Source: Sulfurovum riftiae (GTDB lineage: Bacteria > Campylobacterota > Campylobacteria > Campylobacterales > Sulfurovaceae). From it: 64,000 nt of DNA. Made by a program: the position numbers and the translations under genes. Under the pieces are notes generated by a model. That model was not told where the DNA came from, ran no database searches, and was given only the letters and a program-made list of their open reading frames with translations. Of this stretch, positions 9,073-17,665 are shown in pieces; positions within the stretch are counted from its first letter, which is position 1, and the number at the start of each line of letters is the position of its first letter. The DNA is taken from positions 124,001 to 188,000 of the forward strand of contig NZ_LNKT01000034.1 of the NCBI RefSeq assembly GCF_001595645.1. Reading direction: 5' to 3'.

Positions 9073-9094
9073 GCTATAATTAAGAAAGGCTTAA
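9073..9094 (+). promoter_or_regulatory. cosR promoter with overlapping TTAAG-N5-CTTAA operator candidate
   Basis: An extended -10 box TGCTATAAT ends at 9080. Its last T begins the inverted repeat TTAAG-N5-CTTAA (9080-9094), which would cover the transcription start. CosR/HsrA regulators are known to bind their own promoters at TTAAG-like sites; use of this exact repeat is my inference. The start codon is at 9147. Confidence 0.6.
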
Positions 9095-9146
9095 CTTTTC
9101 GAAGATAGGCATACGTAACAGACTTAATACGGAAAGGGCTTACATA

Positions 9147-9818
9147 ATGAGAGTATTGATCATTGAAGATGATATAACATTGGGTAAAACGCTGACCCAG
9201 CTGCTTAACGAGAACAATTATCAGTGTGATCTTGCTGAAAATCTGGGAGATGCAAAGTACTATCTCGATATACGCAACTATGACCTTGTATTGATCGGTT
9301 GGGGTACGGGCGACCATAATACTTCGCTCATTGCAGATATCAAAAAAGATGCACATAAAACATCCGTGATCATCCTCTCGGAAGATATCGACAAAGAGAG
9401 TGAGATCGAAGCCCTGCGTTCGGGTGCGGACGATTTCATCCGTAAACCGCTCGATGAAGACATCCTCCTGATCCGTATCGAGGCCAAACTGCGCTTCGGG
9501 ATCTCAAACATCATCGAGATCGAAGAGCTGATCATCAATCCTGAAGAGGAGAAGATCATCTACCAGGGCAACGAGATAGAGCTCAAAGGAAAACCTTTTG
9601 AGGTCCTGACGCATCTTGCCATGCACAAAGACCAGATCGTCTCCAAAGAACAGCTGCTCGATGCCATTTGGGAAGAGCCGGAACTTGTGACCCCGAATGT
9701 CATCGAAGTGGCCATCAACCAGATCCGTCAAAAGATGGACAAGCCGTTGGATATCACGACGATAGAAACGGTCAGAAGGCGCGGATACCGATTCTGCTTC
9801 CCCAAAAAGATCTCCTGA
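9147..9818 (+). CDS. cosR: Atypical orphan OmpR-family response regulator (CosR/HsrA type)
   Basis: A 223-residue regulator with an N-terminal receiver-like domain (1 to about 115) and a C-terminal winged-helix DNA-binding domain (about 130-220). The second half (KGKPFEVLTHLAMHKDQIVS and the ETVRRRGYRFCFP end) is nearly identical, as I recall it, to Helicobacter HP1043 and Campylobacter CosR. The phosphoacceptor Asp expected at residue 51 is Gly (DLVLIGWG), as in that family, so phosphorylation-independent action is expected. Known relatives are essential regulators of redox and stress homeostasis. No histidine kinase is adjacent. folB upstream and fdxB-ppx downstream match Campylobacter gene order. 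Confidence 0.93.
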   Translation: MRVLIIEDDITLGKTLTQLLNENNYQCDLAENLGDAKYYLDIRNYDLVLIGWGTGDHNTSLIADIKKDAHKTSVIILSEDIDKESEIEALRSGADDFIRKPLDEDILLIRIEAKLRFGISNIIEIEELIINPEEEKIIYQGNEIELKGKPFEVLTHLAMHKDQIVSKEQLLDAIWEEPELVTPNVIEVAINQIRQKMDKPLDITTIETVRRRGYRFCFPKKIS

Positions 9819-9824
9819 AACCTG

Positions 9825-9856
9825 AGTGAAGAAGCCACAAAATGCTTCTTCACTTT
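9825..9856 (+). terminator. Intrinsic terminator after cosR
   Basis: A perfect stem GTGAAGAAGC / GCTTCTTCAC (9826-9853, loop CACAAAAT) extends by one A-T pair and is followed by a short TTTC tract. It begins 7 bases after the cosR stop codon. The T-run is short, so efficiency is uncertain. Confidence 0.65.
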
Positions 9857-9914
9857 CAAAATTCTCTCCAAACTTCTTTTTTCTCTTTCTTTTAAATAAA
9901 GCGTAAGGTTTATT

Positions 9915-9958
9915 GAGTTATAACTCGAATACATAACTAACGGCCACCCTTAATAAGG
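9915..9958 (+). promoter_or_regulatory. Dyad symmetry elements upstream of fdxB
   Basis: Two dyads lie between the cosR terminator and the fdxB start: a perfect 12-base palindrome GAGTTATAACTC (9915-9926) and CCTTA-A-TAAGG (9948-9958). Both could be operators. The second resembles the TTAAG words at the cosR promoter, but regulation by CosR is only a guess. A GAGGAAG ribosome site follows before ATG 9977. Confidence 0.4.
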
Positions 9959-9976
9959 CCGAGAACAGAGGAAGAT

Positions 9977-10228
9977 ATGGCGCTTTTAATAACTGATGAA
10001 TGTATAGCATGTGATGCCTGTAGAGAAGAGTGTCCCAATGAGGCGATCGAAGAGAATGACCCAATATATATTATAGACCCCGATCGCTGTACGGAGTGTG
10101 TAGGACACTTCGATGAACCCCAGTGTATCGCTGTATGTCCGGTCGACTGTATCATCTCGGACCCGGACAATGTCGAGAACATCGAAGAGCTGAAATTCAA
10201 ATACGAAAAGCTGCAGGAAGAAGAGTAA
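9977..10228 (+). CDS. fdxB: Dicluster [4Fe-4S] ferredoxin
   Basis: An 83-residue soluble ferredoxin of the YfhL/FdxB type. The first cluster motif is CIACDACREECP and the second is CTECVGHFDEPQCIAVCP, with the extended spacing between the second and third cysteines typical of this subfamily. The C-terminus is an acidic helix. It carries low-potential electrons; the partner cannot be told from sequence. It lies between cosR and ppx, as in C. jejuni (fdxB next to cosR), and is separate from the related ferredoxin at 54 kb. Confidence 0.92.
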   Translation: MALLITDECIACDACREECPNEAIEENDPIYIIDPDRCTECVGHFDEPQCIAVCPVDCIISDPDNVENIEELKFKYEKLQEEE

Positions 10229-10236
10229 CCTGAAGT

Positions 10237-11760
10237 ATGGCAAAACGGACCGCGATCATCGATATCGGTTCGAACTCAGCCAGACTTGTTATTTTTGAAA
10301 AAAGCAGCCATTACGGCTTTCACCTTATCTGCGAACAGAAATCCAAGGTCCGCATCGGAGAGGGTGCCTATGAAAAAGAGGGCTATCTTCAGCCCATCGG
10401 CATAGAACGTGCCTTTCTTGCCCTTCAATCCTTTATCTATACCATTGAGAAGTATCGGGTACGCAAAACCATCTGTGTAGCCACTTCTGCCCTCAGAGAT
10501 GCTCCCAACGGGAAAGTGTTCGTCAGGTGGATCAAAAAAGAGCTGGGAATTGACATCAAGATCATCGACGGGAAACAGGAGGCGAAGTTCGGTGCCATTG
10601 CCGCGAACAACCTGCTTCCCCTGAACGATGCCATTACCATCGATATCGGCGGCGGTTCCTCCGATATGGCACTCATAGAGAACGGAAAGATCATCGATAC
10701 CTACTCCCTCAACCTGGGAACGGTGAGGCTCAAAGAACTCTTTTTCGACAAAGAGTGTTCCCTCACAGAGACCAACGCCAAAGCCAAAGCATTTATCCAC
10801 AAAGAGCTTGAGAGGCTTCCCTCGCATTTCAGGCACAGGCTGGCCGTCGGTATCGGCGGTACGGCCAGGACACTGAGCAAAGGGGTCATGAAACGCAGCG
10901 GACATCCCCTGGACAAGCTGCATGCTTTTACCTATGGTGTGGAGGCATGGCATGACTATTTCGAGCGTATCCCGAAGAGTTCCGCCAAAGGTCTCAAGAA
11001 ATTCGGACTCAAAAAAAGCCGTTATGATACTATCAGAGAGGGGACACTCATCTTTACAGAGATCCTCTCGCATATCGGTGCCCAAAAGGTCATCAGCAGT
11101 TCCGTGGGAGTACGTGAAGGGGTTTTTCTTGAGCAGATGCTCAGAGATGAGGGATTGACCTTCCCCAAAGACATCAACCCCAGTGTCGTCTCCATACTCG
11201 ACCGCTTCCATCCTCTCATCAAACTGGAGCAGAAGAACAAAGGCAAACTGAAGATCGCCTCCAGACTCTACGCTGTCATGCAGGAAGAGATCAGAGATGA
11301 GAAGCGCTACAGGAGTGAACTCAACTGGGCACTGAAACTCTCCTATATAGGAGAGATACTCAATGTCTACAGTTCACACCAGACCGCATTTTATATCGCT
11401 ATACAGGAGTTGAACTACGGCTTCAGCCACGAAGAGATACTGCTGATCTCCTCTCTGCTTCGTATGCATGGCAAGGAGCTGCTCTATGAACCCCTCATCG
11501 AAGAGTACCATCTGCTTCTACCTGATGAGACTTCACTTCTCTGGCTGAGCTTCATCTACACACTGACTGTCTTCCTGCATGAGAATTCCCATGCGGCAGA
11601 TATCGATTTCAGCTATGCGGAGAAGACCCTGACAATCACATCAGACCAGCCGCTCTATCTGGCAAGGGAGAAGATCAAAAAACTTGAGAAGCCTGTTCCT
11701 TTTGCCATTATCATCAAAGACAGGAACAGGATCCCCAAAAACAAAGAGTTGGGAATATAG
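10237..11760 (+). CDS. ppx: Ppx/GppA exopolyphosphatase/guanosine pentaphosphatase
   Basis: A 507-residue ASKHA-fold phosphatase. Motifs: IDIGSNSARLVIFE (phosphate 1), VATSALRDAPNG, ITIDIGGGSSDMALIE (phosphate 2, near residue 135), and AVGIGGTARTLSK (adenosine-type loop). A C-terminal helical HD-like region follows. Enzymes of this family hydrolyse inorganic polyphosphate and/or pppGpp, linking the gene to stringent and phosphate physiology. It begins 8 bases after fdxB and is probably co-transcribed. Its stop codon is only 6 bases from the stop of the convergent glutamate-synthase-like gene. Confidence 0.92.
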   Translation: MAKRTAIIDIGSNSARLVIFEKSSHYGFHLICEQKSKVRIGEGAYEKEGYLQPIGIERAFLALQSFIYTIEKYRVRKTICVATSALRDAPNGKVFVRWIKKELGIDIKIIDGKQEAKFGAIAANNLLPLNDAITIDIGGGSSDMALIENGKIIDTYSLNLGTVRLKELFFDKECSLTETNAKAKAFIHKELERLPSHFRHRLAVGIGGTARTLSKGVMKRSGHPLDKLHAFTYGVEAWHDYFERIPKSSAKGLKKFGLKKSRYDTIREGTLIFTEILSHIGAQKVISSSVGVREGVFLEQMLRDEGLTFPKDINPSVVSILDRFHPLIKLEQKNKGKLKIASRLYAVMQEEIRDEKRYRSELNWALKLSYIGEILNVYSSHQTAFYIAIQELNYGFSHEEILLISSLLRMHGKELLYEPLIEEYHLLLPDETSLLWLSFIYTLTVFLHENSHAADIDFSYAEKTLTITSDQPLYLAREKIKKLEKPVPFAIIIKDRNRIPKNKELGI

Positions 11761-11766
11761 AGAGGC

Positions 11767-13503
11767 TTAATGGTCTCTATAGGTGTGCAGTTTGCTTTTG
11801 AAGTAGTCCTCAACATCAAAGAATATCTCACCGTTACGGTTTCTGAATGTCAGGTTCTTCTTGCTGAGTTTGCTTTTATGGTCAAAGCCCATGATCGCAA
11901 GCATCATCTTCATCCCCTTGATGAGATTGTTATGGTAGTTCGACATCTGGTATGCCTGCTTGACGACCATGTAGGAAGCTCTTTTCTTGGGGTCCTGCGT
12001 TGCCATACCTACCGGGCATTTATGGCTGCCGTACCCTGAGCACATACGCGCACGGATACATCCGCCGCTCATCATGAAGCCTCTGGCGATTCCTACAGCA
12101 TCCGCACCCAGTGACATCGTGATGATCACATCGTCAGGGGTCAAGATCTTACCACTGGCAATGATCTTGATATCTTCCCTGAGTCCATGTCTTCGCAGGG
12201 CCGTATCGAGTACGTAAAGTGCATTGACCGTATTGAGTCCAACCGATTCCATTAGTTCGAGCGGTGCGGTCGCACTTCCTCCTTCACCGCTGTCCACGGT
12301 AATGAAATCAGGTATCGGCAATCCTTCTTCTTTGCGTTTCGCTACGATGCCGGCCAGCCTGTCTATAGTATTTTCATCAGAGATAACGATCTTAACCCCT
12401 ACGGGCTTTTGGGAGATCTCCTGCAGCCTGCCGATGAAGTTCATCAGGTGTTCCGGGGTATCCGCATACGGGAAGCGGTTGGGAGAGAAGAGGTCTTTGC
12501 CCTCTTCGATCCCCCGGTAGTAGGCGATATCGGCCGTCACCTTCGAACCGGCCAGCTTACCGCCGGTCTGTTTGGCACCCTGTGCGATCTTGATCTCCGT
12601 CATACGGCAGAAGGTCATCACCTTTGCATAACGCTCCTCATCAAATTCTCCATTATCGTCGCGTACACCATAAAGTCCGGAACTCATCTGGAAGACCATG
12701 TCAGGTAGAGACTCAGGCACTTCTTTTGGGAATGCACTCAGGGGGGCTTTCCAGTTCACTCTGAAAAGGATGTTGGATGCCTGGCCGTAAATATAGGTAT
12801 TTTCCGTTCTTTTGTTCAGGAGTACTTTACGGTACGCTTTGATCGCATAGGTACGGTTAAAAAGCTTCTCCATCCATTGGAAGACCGTATCTGCCAAAGG
12901 TGTACTTTTGATGATCTCCAGGTATTCTATATTGTCACCCGGTGCGGGGTTGAGAGTATAGAGGTGATTGGAGGTCAGACCACCCTCTCCCGTGTTGAGC
13001 GTATAACCCGAAAGTGCCGCGCCCAAAGAGAAGGCGCGTACCGCTTCAGGGCTGAGTGCCCCGTCTGACATTGCCGATCTGACGATCGGTGTTTTTGCCA
13101 CGTACGGGTTTTCCCGTTTTTCTCCGTAGATAACGGTCATATCTTTTGATACTTCGTCATCATTGAGTACATTCGTGGCATGCTTCACAATGAAACGGTC
13201 TTCTGCAAAAGGCTGATCGACCGAAAAGGATTTATAATTCGGAAGGTCTTTGGCCGCCTTGTAGACCCAGTCGACCTTGTCACGCGACTCATAGAAGTTT
13301 TCTTCTGCAAAGTACTGTCTCAACGGCTCACGCAGTGCTTCAAAGAGATATCTGAAACGACCGATGACCGGGTAGTTCACCAAAAGAGAGTGCTTTCGCT
13401 GAATAAACCGGTCATAAATGAACAAGGCTACCAGTACGACAAAGAACAGGCTCAGCACATAAGGAGTGATGAACTCCAGAAATATCCAAACGTCAGTTAA
13501 CAT
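11767..13503 (-). CDS. FMN-binding glutamate-synthase-family protein, membrane-anchored
   Basis: A 578-residue protein with an N-terminal membrane helix (about residues 9-29) and a cytosolic GltB-like FMN barrel. Barrel motifs include ITVDSGEGGSATAPLELM, IKIIASGKILTPDDV and GADAVGIARGFM. Three cysteines in CIRARMCSGYGSHKC match the [3Fe-4S] site of glutamate synthase. The glutaminase domain of true GltB is absent, so ammonia or another nitrogen donor, or a different reaction, must be assumed. The physiological substrate of stand-alone members is not settled. The 205-residue unknown gene lies 13 bases upstream in the same transcript. Confidence 0.88.
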   Translation of the reverse strand: MLTDVWIFLEFITPYVLSLFFVVLVALFIYDRFIQRKHSLLVNYPVIGRFRYLFEALREPLRQYFAEENFYESRDKVDWVYKAAKDLPNYKSFSVDQPFAEDRFIVKHATNVLNDDEVSKDMTVIYGEKRENPYVAKTPIVRSAMSDGALSPEAVRAFSLGAALSGYTLNTGEGGLTSNHLYTLNPAPGDNIEYLEIIKSTPLADTVFQWMEKLFNRTYAIKAYRKVLLNKRTENTYIYGQASNILFRVNWKAPLSAFPKEVPESLPDMVFQMSSGLYGVRDDNGEFDEERYAKVMTFCRMTEIKIAQGAKQTGGKLAGSKVTADIAYYRGIEEGKDLFSPNRFPYADTPEHLMNFIGRLQEISQKPVGVKIVISDENTIDRLAGIVAKRKEEGLPIPDFITVDSGEGGSATAPLELMESVGLNTVNALYVLDTALRRHGLREDIKIIASGKILTPDDVIITMSLGADAVGIARGFMMSGGCIRARMCSGYGSHKCPVGMATQDPKKRASYMVVKQAYQMSNYHNNLIKGMKMMLAIMGFDHKSKLSKKNLTFRNRNGEIFFDVEDYFKSKLHTYRDH

Positions 13504-13516
13504 GCATACCCTTCTC

Positions 13517-14134
13517 TTATATATCGATCGGCGCAGGACGATGCATGTCTATCTTTCCGACCGTTTCATTGTCACGCTGTTCCCAGATAAATTCCGCATC
13601 GTAAGGGGGTTTATGATCGGTAAGCACAGGAATAAGATGGCTGAACACAAGGCCGTAGTTATTCCCAAGAGAGAAGATGATCTCATTAATGTGCAGTTCA
13701 TGTATCTTGTCAGCCAACGCATTCAGGGCACACTCATAGGCTCTTTCATTGGTCACATACTGCAGATAATAGTCACGCATGATATCGATGTTCCCCAACC
13801 ATGCCCGGCGTTCATCTTCTGTTATGTTCACATTGTTCTTGACCCTCAGCCTGTATTTATCGATCAGCTCATTGGTTTTCTCTTCTCTGTTCTCGAATAT
13901 CTCATTGACATTTTTACAATATTTCTTCAGCAGATCAAGAAGTTCATCCGGTCTATAGATCTTTGGCTCCATGCCTCTGAGATCGACTTTCCTTTCCACG
14001 ATTTCTGCACTGTCAAGTGCCTCAAGCAGCTCAACAGCTGCATTGAGAAAGGTATAACGGTCCGGTTTGCTCTGGTCAAAAGAGACTCCTTTGGCCGAAA
14101 CACTCGGTTTGGCCCCTACATATTTCAATTGCAT
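13517..14134 (-). CDS. Uncharacterised 205-residue protein
   Basis: I do not recognise a named family. The protein is soluble-looking and mixed charge, with no signal peptide or membrane helix. The central part is helical (residues 65-150), with acidic/basic heptad-like stretches such as LLDLLKKYCKNVNEIFENRE. The C-terminal third has hydrophobic strands (INEIIFSLGNNYGLVFSHL). Only one Cys is present. It lies between a secreted Arg/Pro-rich protein gene and the glutamate-synthase-like gene, 13 bases from each, which implies co-expression but not a function. Confidence 0.75.
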   Translation of the reverse strand: MQLKYVGAKPSVSAKGVSFDQSKPDRYTFLNAAVELLEALDSAEIVERKVDLRGMEPKIYRPDELLDLLKKYCKNVNEIFENREEKTNELIDKYRLRVKNNVNITEDERRAWLGNIDIMRDYYLQYVTNERAYECALNALADKIHELHINEIIFSLGNNYGLVFSHLIPVLTDHKPPYDAEFIWEQRDNETVGKIDMHRPAPIDI

Positions 14135-14147
14135 CTGTTCATCCTTT

Positions 14148-15251
14148 TTATTTTTTGATCTCTACGACTTTATACTCTACATCATTCCCCTGGTAGACAG
14201 GTTCGAAGAGTACACCGTTACACTCTTTGTAATACTTGCCGTCTATATAGATATCATCACAGTCATTGTCCGGTATGGTCGAAACGATCGCACCGATCGT
14301 AATGGCGCTTCCCCAGAACCACGGCCAGTATCCGCCCCATCCGTAATGCGGATAGTGGTAGTAATGGTGATGATGATGTCCGTGGCCCGGTGGGCGATGT
14401 CCATACCCTGGTCTGTGTCCCGGTCCGCCATGGATCGGCTTGCCCGGTCTGTTGCCCGGAGGTCTTGCTCCCGGTCTACCAGGACGGTTCGGATTCCCGG
14501 CACCCGGTTTACCCGGTCTATTACCCGGAGGTCTTACCCCCGGCTTTGTCGGCTTACCCGGTTTGCCGGTATTGGGTTTTTGCGGCTTCCCTGGTCTTCC
14601 CGGTCGGCTTGGCAGCCTGTCTCCCGGCTGTCCCGGTCTTCCTGCAGAAGGTTTCCCCGGTCTGTTCACCGGCCGTGTTGAAGGCTTCTGTACCGGACGG
14701 GTTGATGGTCTGCCTGGTTTACCAGCACCAGGTCTTTGTCCAGGTTTTCCTGCAGATGGCCTTCCAGGTTTTTGTACCGGTCTGGTACTTGGACGTTTCG
14801 ACGGTCGTGTCGAAGGTTTTGTACTTGGTCGCTTTGCCGGTCGTGTTGATGGTCTTGTGCTTGGCCTTTTCGCCGGTCTTGCTGAAGGTCTTTTCGCTTT
14901 ATGGAAATTCCCTCCCTGGTAACGGCTTCGGCTCGGTGCACGCATTCTGCTCCGATTCATACTGCTTCTGTTAAAACTGCCCCGGCTCATACCACCTCTG
15001 CTGAAACCGCCGCGACTCATACCGCCACGGCTGAAGCCACCGCCTCTCATACCACCGCGCATTCCGCCTCCACGCATGCCACCGCCGCGCATACCTCCGC
15101 CTCTTCTGGCTTCAGCTGACTGAAGAATAGTAAAACTGACATGGTTCACACCTTCAAGCGAACTCGTCTCTACCGTTACAGAAGGAGAAAAGAACCCTAC
15201 AGCAAGGAAAACGACAAAAAACCTGATACCGAAAACAGTGAACTTCTTCAT
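14148..15251 (-). CDS. Secreted Arg/Gly/Pro/His-rich low-complexity protein
   Basis: A 367-residue protein in clear zones. Residues 1 to about 48 are a long signal-like leader ending in SAEA before RRGGG. Residues 49-95 are GGGMR and [10 protein letters not shown] repeats. Residues 115-200 are KRPSTRP-type repeats. Residues 200-280 are [16 protein letters not shown] repeats. Residues 280-303 are Gly/His/Tyr-rich with a run of five His. An aromatic segment ([11 protein letters not shown]) and a C-terminal module ([20 protein letters not shown]) resembling DUF6515-type repeats follow. The repeat part is extremely basic. Function is unknown; metal, polyphosphate, nucleic acid or wall binding are all conceivable. 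It starts 2 bases after the DUF2092 gene, with GGAGG in that gene's last codons. Confidence 0.85.
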   Translation of the reverse strand: MKKFTVFGIRFFVVFLAVGFFSPSVTVETSSLEGVNHVSFTILQSAEARRGGGMRGGGMRGGGMRGGMRGGGFSRGGMSRGGFSRGGMSRGSFNRSSMNRSRMRAPSRSRYQGGNFHKAKRPSARPAKRPSTRPSTRPAKRPSTKPSTRPSKRPSTRPVQKPGRPSAGKPGQRPGAGKPGRPSTRPVQKPSTRPVNRPGKPSAGRPGQPGDRLPSRPGRPGKPQKPNTGKPGKPTKPGVRPPGNRPGKPGAGNPNRPGRPGARPPGNRPGKPIHGGPGHRPGYGHRPPGHGHHHHHYYHYPHYGWGGYWPWFWGSAITIGAIVSTIPDNDCDDIYIDGKYYKECNGVLFEPVYQGNDVEYKVVEIKK

Positions 15252-15253
15252 GA

Positions 15254-16015
15254 CTACTTCCCTCCTTTCGCATACGATTCAATGGCGATCTGCACCGTCT
15301 TTGCCGATGGGGTAAAATCAAACACAGCCTGACTGAACTTCGGGTTCAGATACCATCGGAGTATAGTCCCGCTTCTTGGCAGATACGATTCCGTTTTGTC
15401 GACCACGATGAATTTTCGGATCAGGGGTCTCTTCCCCTTTTCTATCCAGAGCTGTATCTCCTCCACACTGTTCGTAAAGCCGATATGGTGACACTCATGG
15501 CCATCCACTTCGGAAGTACCGAAATAATACCCTTTGTTCTTGGGGGGAATACGCTTGTCAAGATCAGAATAGAGAATGTTCGCCAGGGATGTCTTGATAT
15601 CATACTGTTCGAACAGCGTATCGAGTGCAGTATCTATTTTTCTGGGTATTTCCAATTCTCCATAGTAGTCAAGGTGTTTATCGTAAATAGTAAAGCGGCC
15701 GTCATTCAGGTAGAAACTTCTGTTCTTCAGATCTCCGTCAACTTCGATATGAAGCTTTCCCGGACGCTGCAGGTCGATGTGGATCCAGTGGGTGAATGTC
15801 GCCACCATCTCTCCCTGAAAATAGTCGTCATTGGTCGTGACAGCATCGACTGAGAATGCCCTGAGTTTTCCCAGGTACCTGTAGGCATCCATCACGATAG
15901 CTGCAGGCATCGGATAGAGTGTTTTTGTCCGAACCGTTCCACTGGTACCCGATGAGGCAAAAAGCATTATCGCACTCATCTGAAGTAAGAGCAGTATATA
16001 AAAGATCCTCTTCAT
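15254..16015 (-). CDS. DUF2092 periplasmic protein (LolA-like fold predicted)
   Basis: A 253-residue protein with an N-terminal signal peptide (MKRIFYILLLLQMSAIMLFA, then small residues). The body matches the DUF2092 pattern: AMDAYRYLGKLRAFSVDAVT-like opening, RPGKLHIEVDGD, FYLNDGRFTIYD, YYGELEIP, VDGHECHHIGF and QLWIEKGKRPLIRKF. The predicted fold is a half-barrel like LolA/LppX, which suggests binding of a hydrophobic ligand; this is family-level inference. A ribosome site AGGAG precedes the ATG. It is the first gene of the minus-strand set with the Arg/Pro-rich protein, and divergent from the DUF3302-HlyD operon. Confidence 0.82.
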   Translation of the reverse strand: MKRIFYILLLLQMSAIMLFASSGTSGTVRTKTLYPMPAAIVMDAYRYLGKLRAFSVDAVTTNDDYFQGEMVATFTHWIHIDLQRPGKLHIEVDGDLKNRSFYLNDGRFTIYDKHLDYYGELEIPRKIDTALDTLFEQYDIKTSLANILYSDLDKRIPPKNKGYYFGTSEVDGHECHHIGFTNSVEEIQLWIEKGKRPLIRKFIVVDKTESYLPRSGTILRWYLNPKFSQAVFDFTPSAKTVQIAIESYAKGGK

Positions 16016-16292
16016 TCATATTCTCCTTTAAAAATGATCATTGATTGATTTTATCACAGGCTATCATAAGCATTGCTTTTATCTTTCACGATTTTAACAG
16101 GCTAACAAAGAATTGTAAAGAAAACGTGTCAAATTGCTTTAAACAACGTTAAAGGCTATCACTTTTCCGAAAGAAAGAGTGTGATCTCCTCTTTTCTCCC
16201 TCTCTAAAAGCCCAATCGGTAAAAATATCTTATCGCTATAAGCCTATTTTGATACAATAATTGCATCTAAGCCTACTTCACAAGGAGCTTCC
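16016..16292. other. Divergent intergenic region (277 bases)
   Basis: This is the largest intergenic gap in the window. It separates the DUF2092 gene (minus) from the DUF3302 gene (plus) and is A/T-rich. The only clear signal is the plus-strand -10 box near 16253. I see no RNA gene, repeat or terminator in it. Confidence 0.6.
16253..16258 (+). promoter_or_regulatory. -10 box for the DUF3302-HlyD operon
   Basis: TACAAT within GATACAATAAT, 35 bases before the ATG at 16293, with an AAGGAG ribosome site between. No convincing -35 box is visible, as is usual in Campylobacterota promoters. Confidence 0.5.
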
Positions 16293-16694
16293 ATGGCATT
16301 GGCTATCGACCCTCGAACACTTGACTTTGTCGCACTTGGCATCTTCACCACTGTTGTCATCGTCTTCATCTATCTTGTCATCTACATTCATGACATTCCC
16401 TACGAGATCGCAAAGAAGAGGAATCACCCCCACCGAGATGCCATACACATCGCCGGATGGGTAAGCCTCTTTCTCATGCATGTCATTTGGCCATTTCTCT
16501 GGATCTGGGCCTACCTCTACAAACCCGGTGAAGGGTGGGGGCTGGAGACCGTGGAGATCAAAGAGTCCCCCGAAGCAGAGAAAGAGCTGGAAGCACTCAA
16601 AGAAAAGCTTGCTGCACTGGAAGAAAAAATCGAAAAGATAGGTACAGAGCAGCCTATGCAGCCTGTAAAAAATACACAAGAGGAGGTTAAATAG
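16293..16694 (+). CDS. DUF3302 small membrane protein (YiaW/YibI-like)
   Basis: A 133-residue protein. Residues 10-33 form one membrane helix (VALGIFTTVVIVFIYLVIYI) and about residues 55-75 a second (WVSLFLMHVIWPFLWIWAYL), joined by a short charged loop with IPYEIAKKR. The C-terminal 45 residues form an acidic coiled coil (EAEKELEALKEKLAALEEKI). DUF3302 proteins are usually encoded immediately before an HlyD-type adaptor, as here (0-base gap), and as in E. coli yiaW-yiaV. The role is presumably assembly or function of the adaptor; no activity is established. Confidence 0.85.
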   Translation: MALAIDPRTLDFVALGIFTTVVIVFIYLVIYIHDIPYEIAKKRNHPHRDAIHIAGWVSLFLMHVIWPFLWIWAYLYKPGEGWGLETVEIKESPEAEKELEALKEKLAALEEKIEKIGTEQPMQPVKNTQEEVK

Positions 16695-17651
16695 ATGGAA
16701 ACGTTAATGGTCCTTACCTATGCCACCTTCTGCTGGATCGTCTTCAAGGTGTTCAAGATCCCTGTGAACAAATGGTCACTGACCACTGCCGTGCTTGGCG
16801 GGGTCATCATGCTCTCGGTCATCCTTATGGGAATGGCCTATTATCATCCGGGCTCCAAAAGTGCACGTAACTACTTTCTGACCACACCTATCATCTCCAA
16901 TGTCAGAGCGAAGGTCACAGAAGTTATCGTCAAGCCCAACCAACCGGTCAAGAAAGGAGACCTCCTCCTCAAACTCGATGATACACCATTCAAAGCAGCA
17001 CTTGAAGATCTTGAAGCGCAGCTTGAGTTCGCCAAAAAAAGACTCGAGGACTATAAAGAACTTCGCCGTGTCGCCGGTGGTTCCAAATTCGATATACACG
17101 ACTATGAACAGCAGGTCGCTTCACTGACTGCCCGTGTCGAAAAAGCCAGGTTCGATCTTGACAGCTGTACCATTACCGCACCCTCCAACGGTTTTGTCAC
17201 CCAGGTACGTGCCCGTCCTGGTGTCATGGCCGTACCTTTTCCCATCATGCCGTTGCTGACCTTCGTCAATACGGACTCTATCGCATTCATTGCCGGTTTC
17301 TCACAGGAGCCGTTGACGAACATCCATAAAGGCAATCTGGCGGAGGTCATCTTCCCTTCCATTCCCGGGCGTTCCTTCCAGGGACATGTCGAACAGGTAC
17401 TTCCTACCATGGCCGAAGGTGAGATCGCACCGGACAGACGTATGTTCTCTTTCAATACACAGCTTCCGCAGGGACAGATACCGGTCATCATCAAGATAGA
17501 CGACAATATGAGTGCCTATAATCTGCCTCTGGGAGTAGATGCCGTGGTCGCAACCTACGATATGTCACACGGATTCTGGTCGCATACTGCGATCATCCGT
17601 AAGATCCTGCTTCGTATGCAGGCATGGCAGTATTTCCTGCGTTTCCATTAA
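16695..17651 (+). CDS. HlyD/EmrA-family periplasmic adaptor protein
   Basis: A 318-residue membrane fusion protein. The N-terminal part is hydrophobic, with two possible helices within residues 3-55. Residues from about 75 form the first half of a biotinyl-lipoyl-like domain (VTEVIVKPNQPVKKGDLLLK). A short helical hairpin (about residues 95-155) and the second lipoyl half (ITAPSNGFVTQVRARPG) follow, then a beta-barrel region. Such adaptors bridge an inner-membrane pump to an outer-membrane channel. The neighbours supply the channel (next gene) but no RND, MFS or ABC pump. Confidence 0.9.
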   Translation: METLMVLTYATFCWIVFKVFKIPVNKWSLTTAVLGGVIMLSVILMGMAYYHPGSKSARNYFLTTPIISNVRAKVTEVIVKPNQPVKKGDLLLKLDDTPFKAALEDLEAQLEFAKKRLEDYKELRRVAGGSKFDIHDYEQQVASLTARVEKARFDLDSCTITAPSNGFVTQVRARPGVMAVPFPIMPLLTFVNTDSIAFIAGFSQEPLTNIHKGNLAEVIFPSIPGRSFQGHVEQVLPTMAEGEIAPDRRMFSFNTQLPQGQIPVIIKIDDNMSAYNLPLGVDAVVATYDMSHGFWSHTAIIRKILLRMQAWQYFLRFH

Positions 17652-17665
17652 AAAGGACGATGTAG

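Noticed and set aside
14390-15119. Several plus-strand ORFs rich in Gly, Leu, Pro or Ala/Thr
   Set aside because: They are antisense readings of the Arg/Pro/Gly repeats. The minus-strand frame has a leader, ribosome site and operon context.
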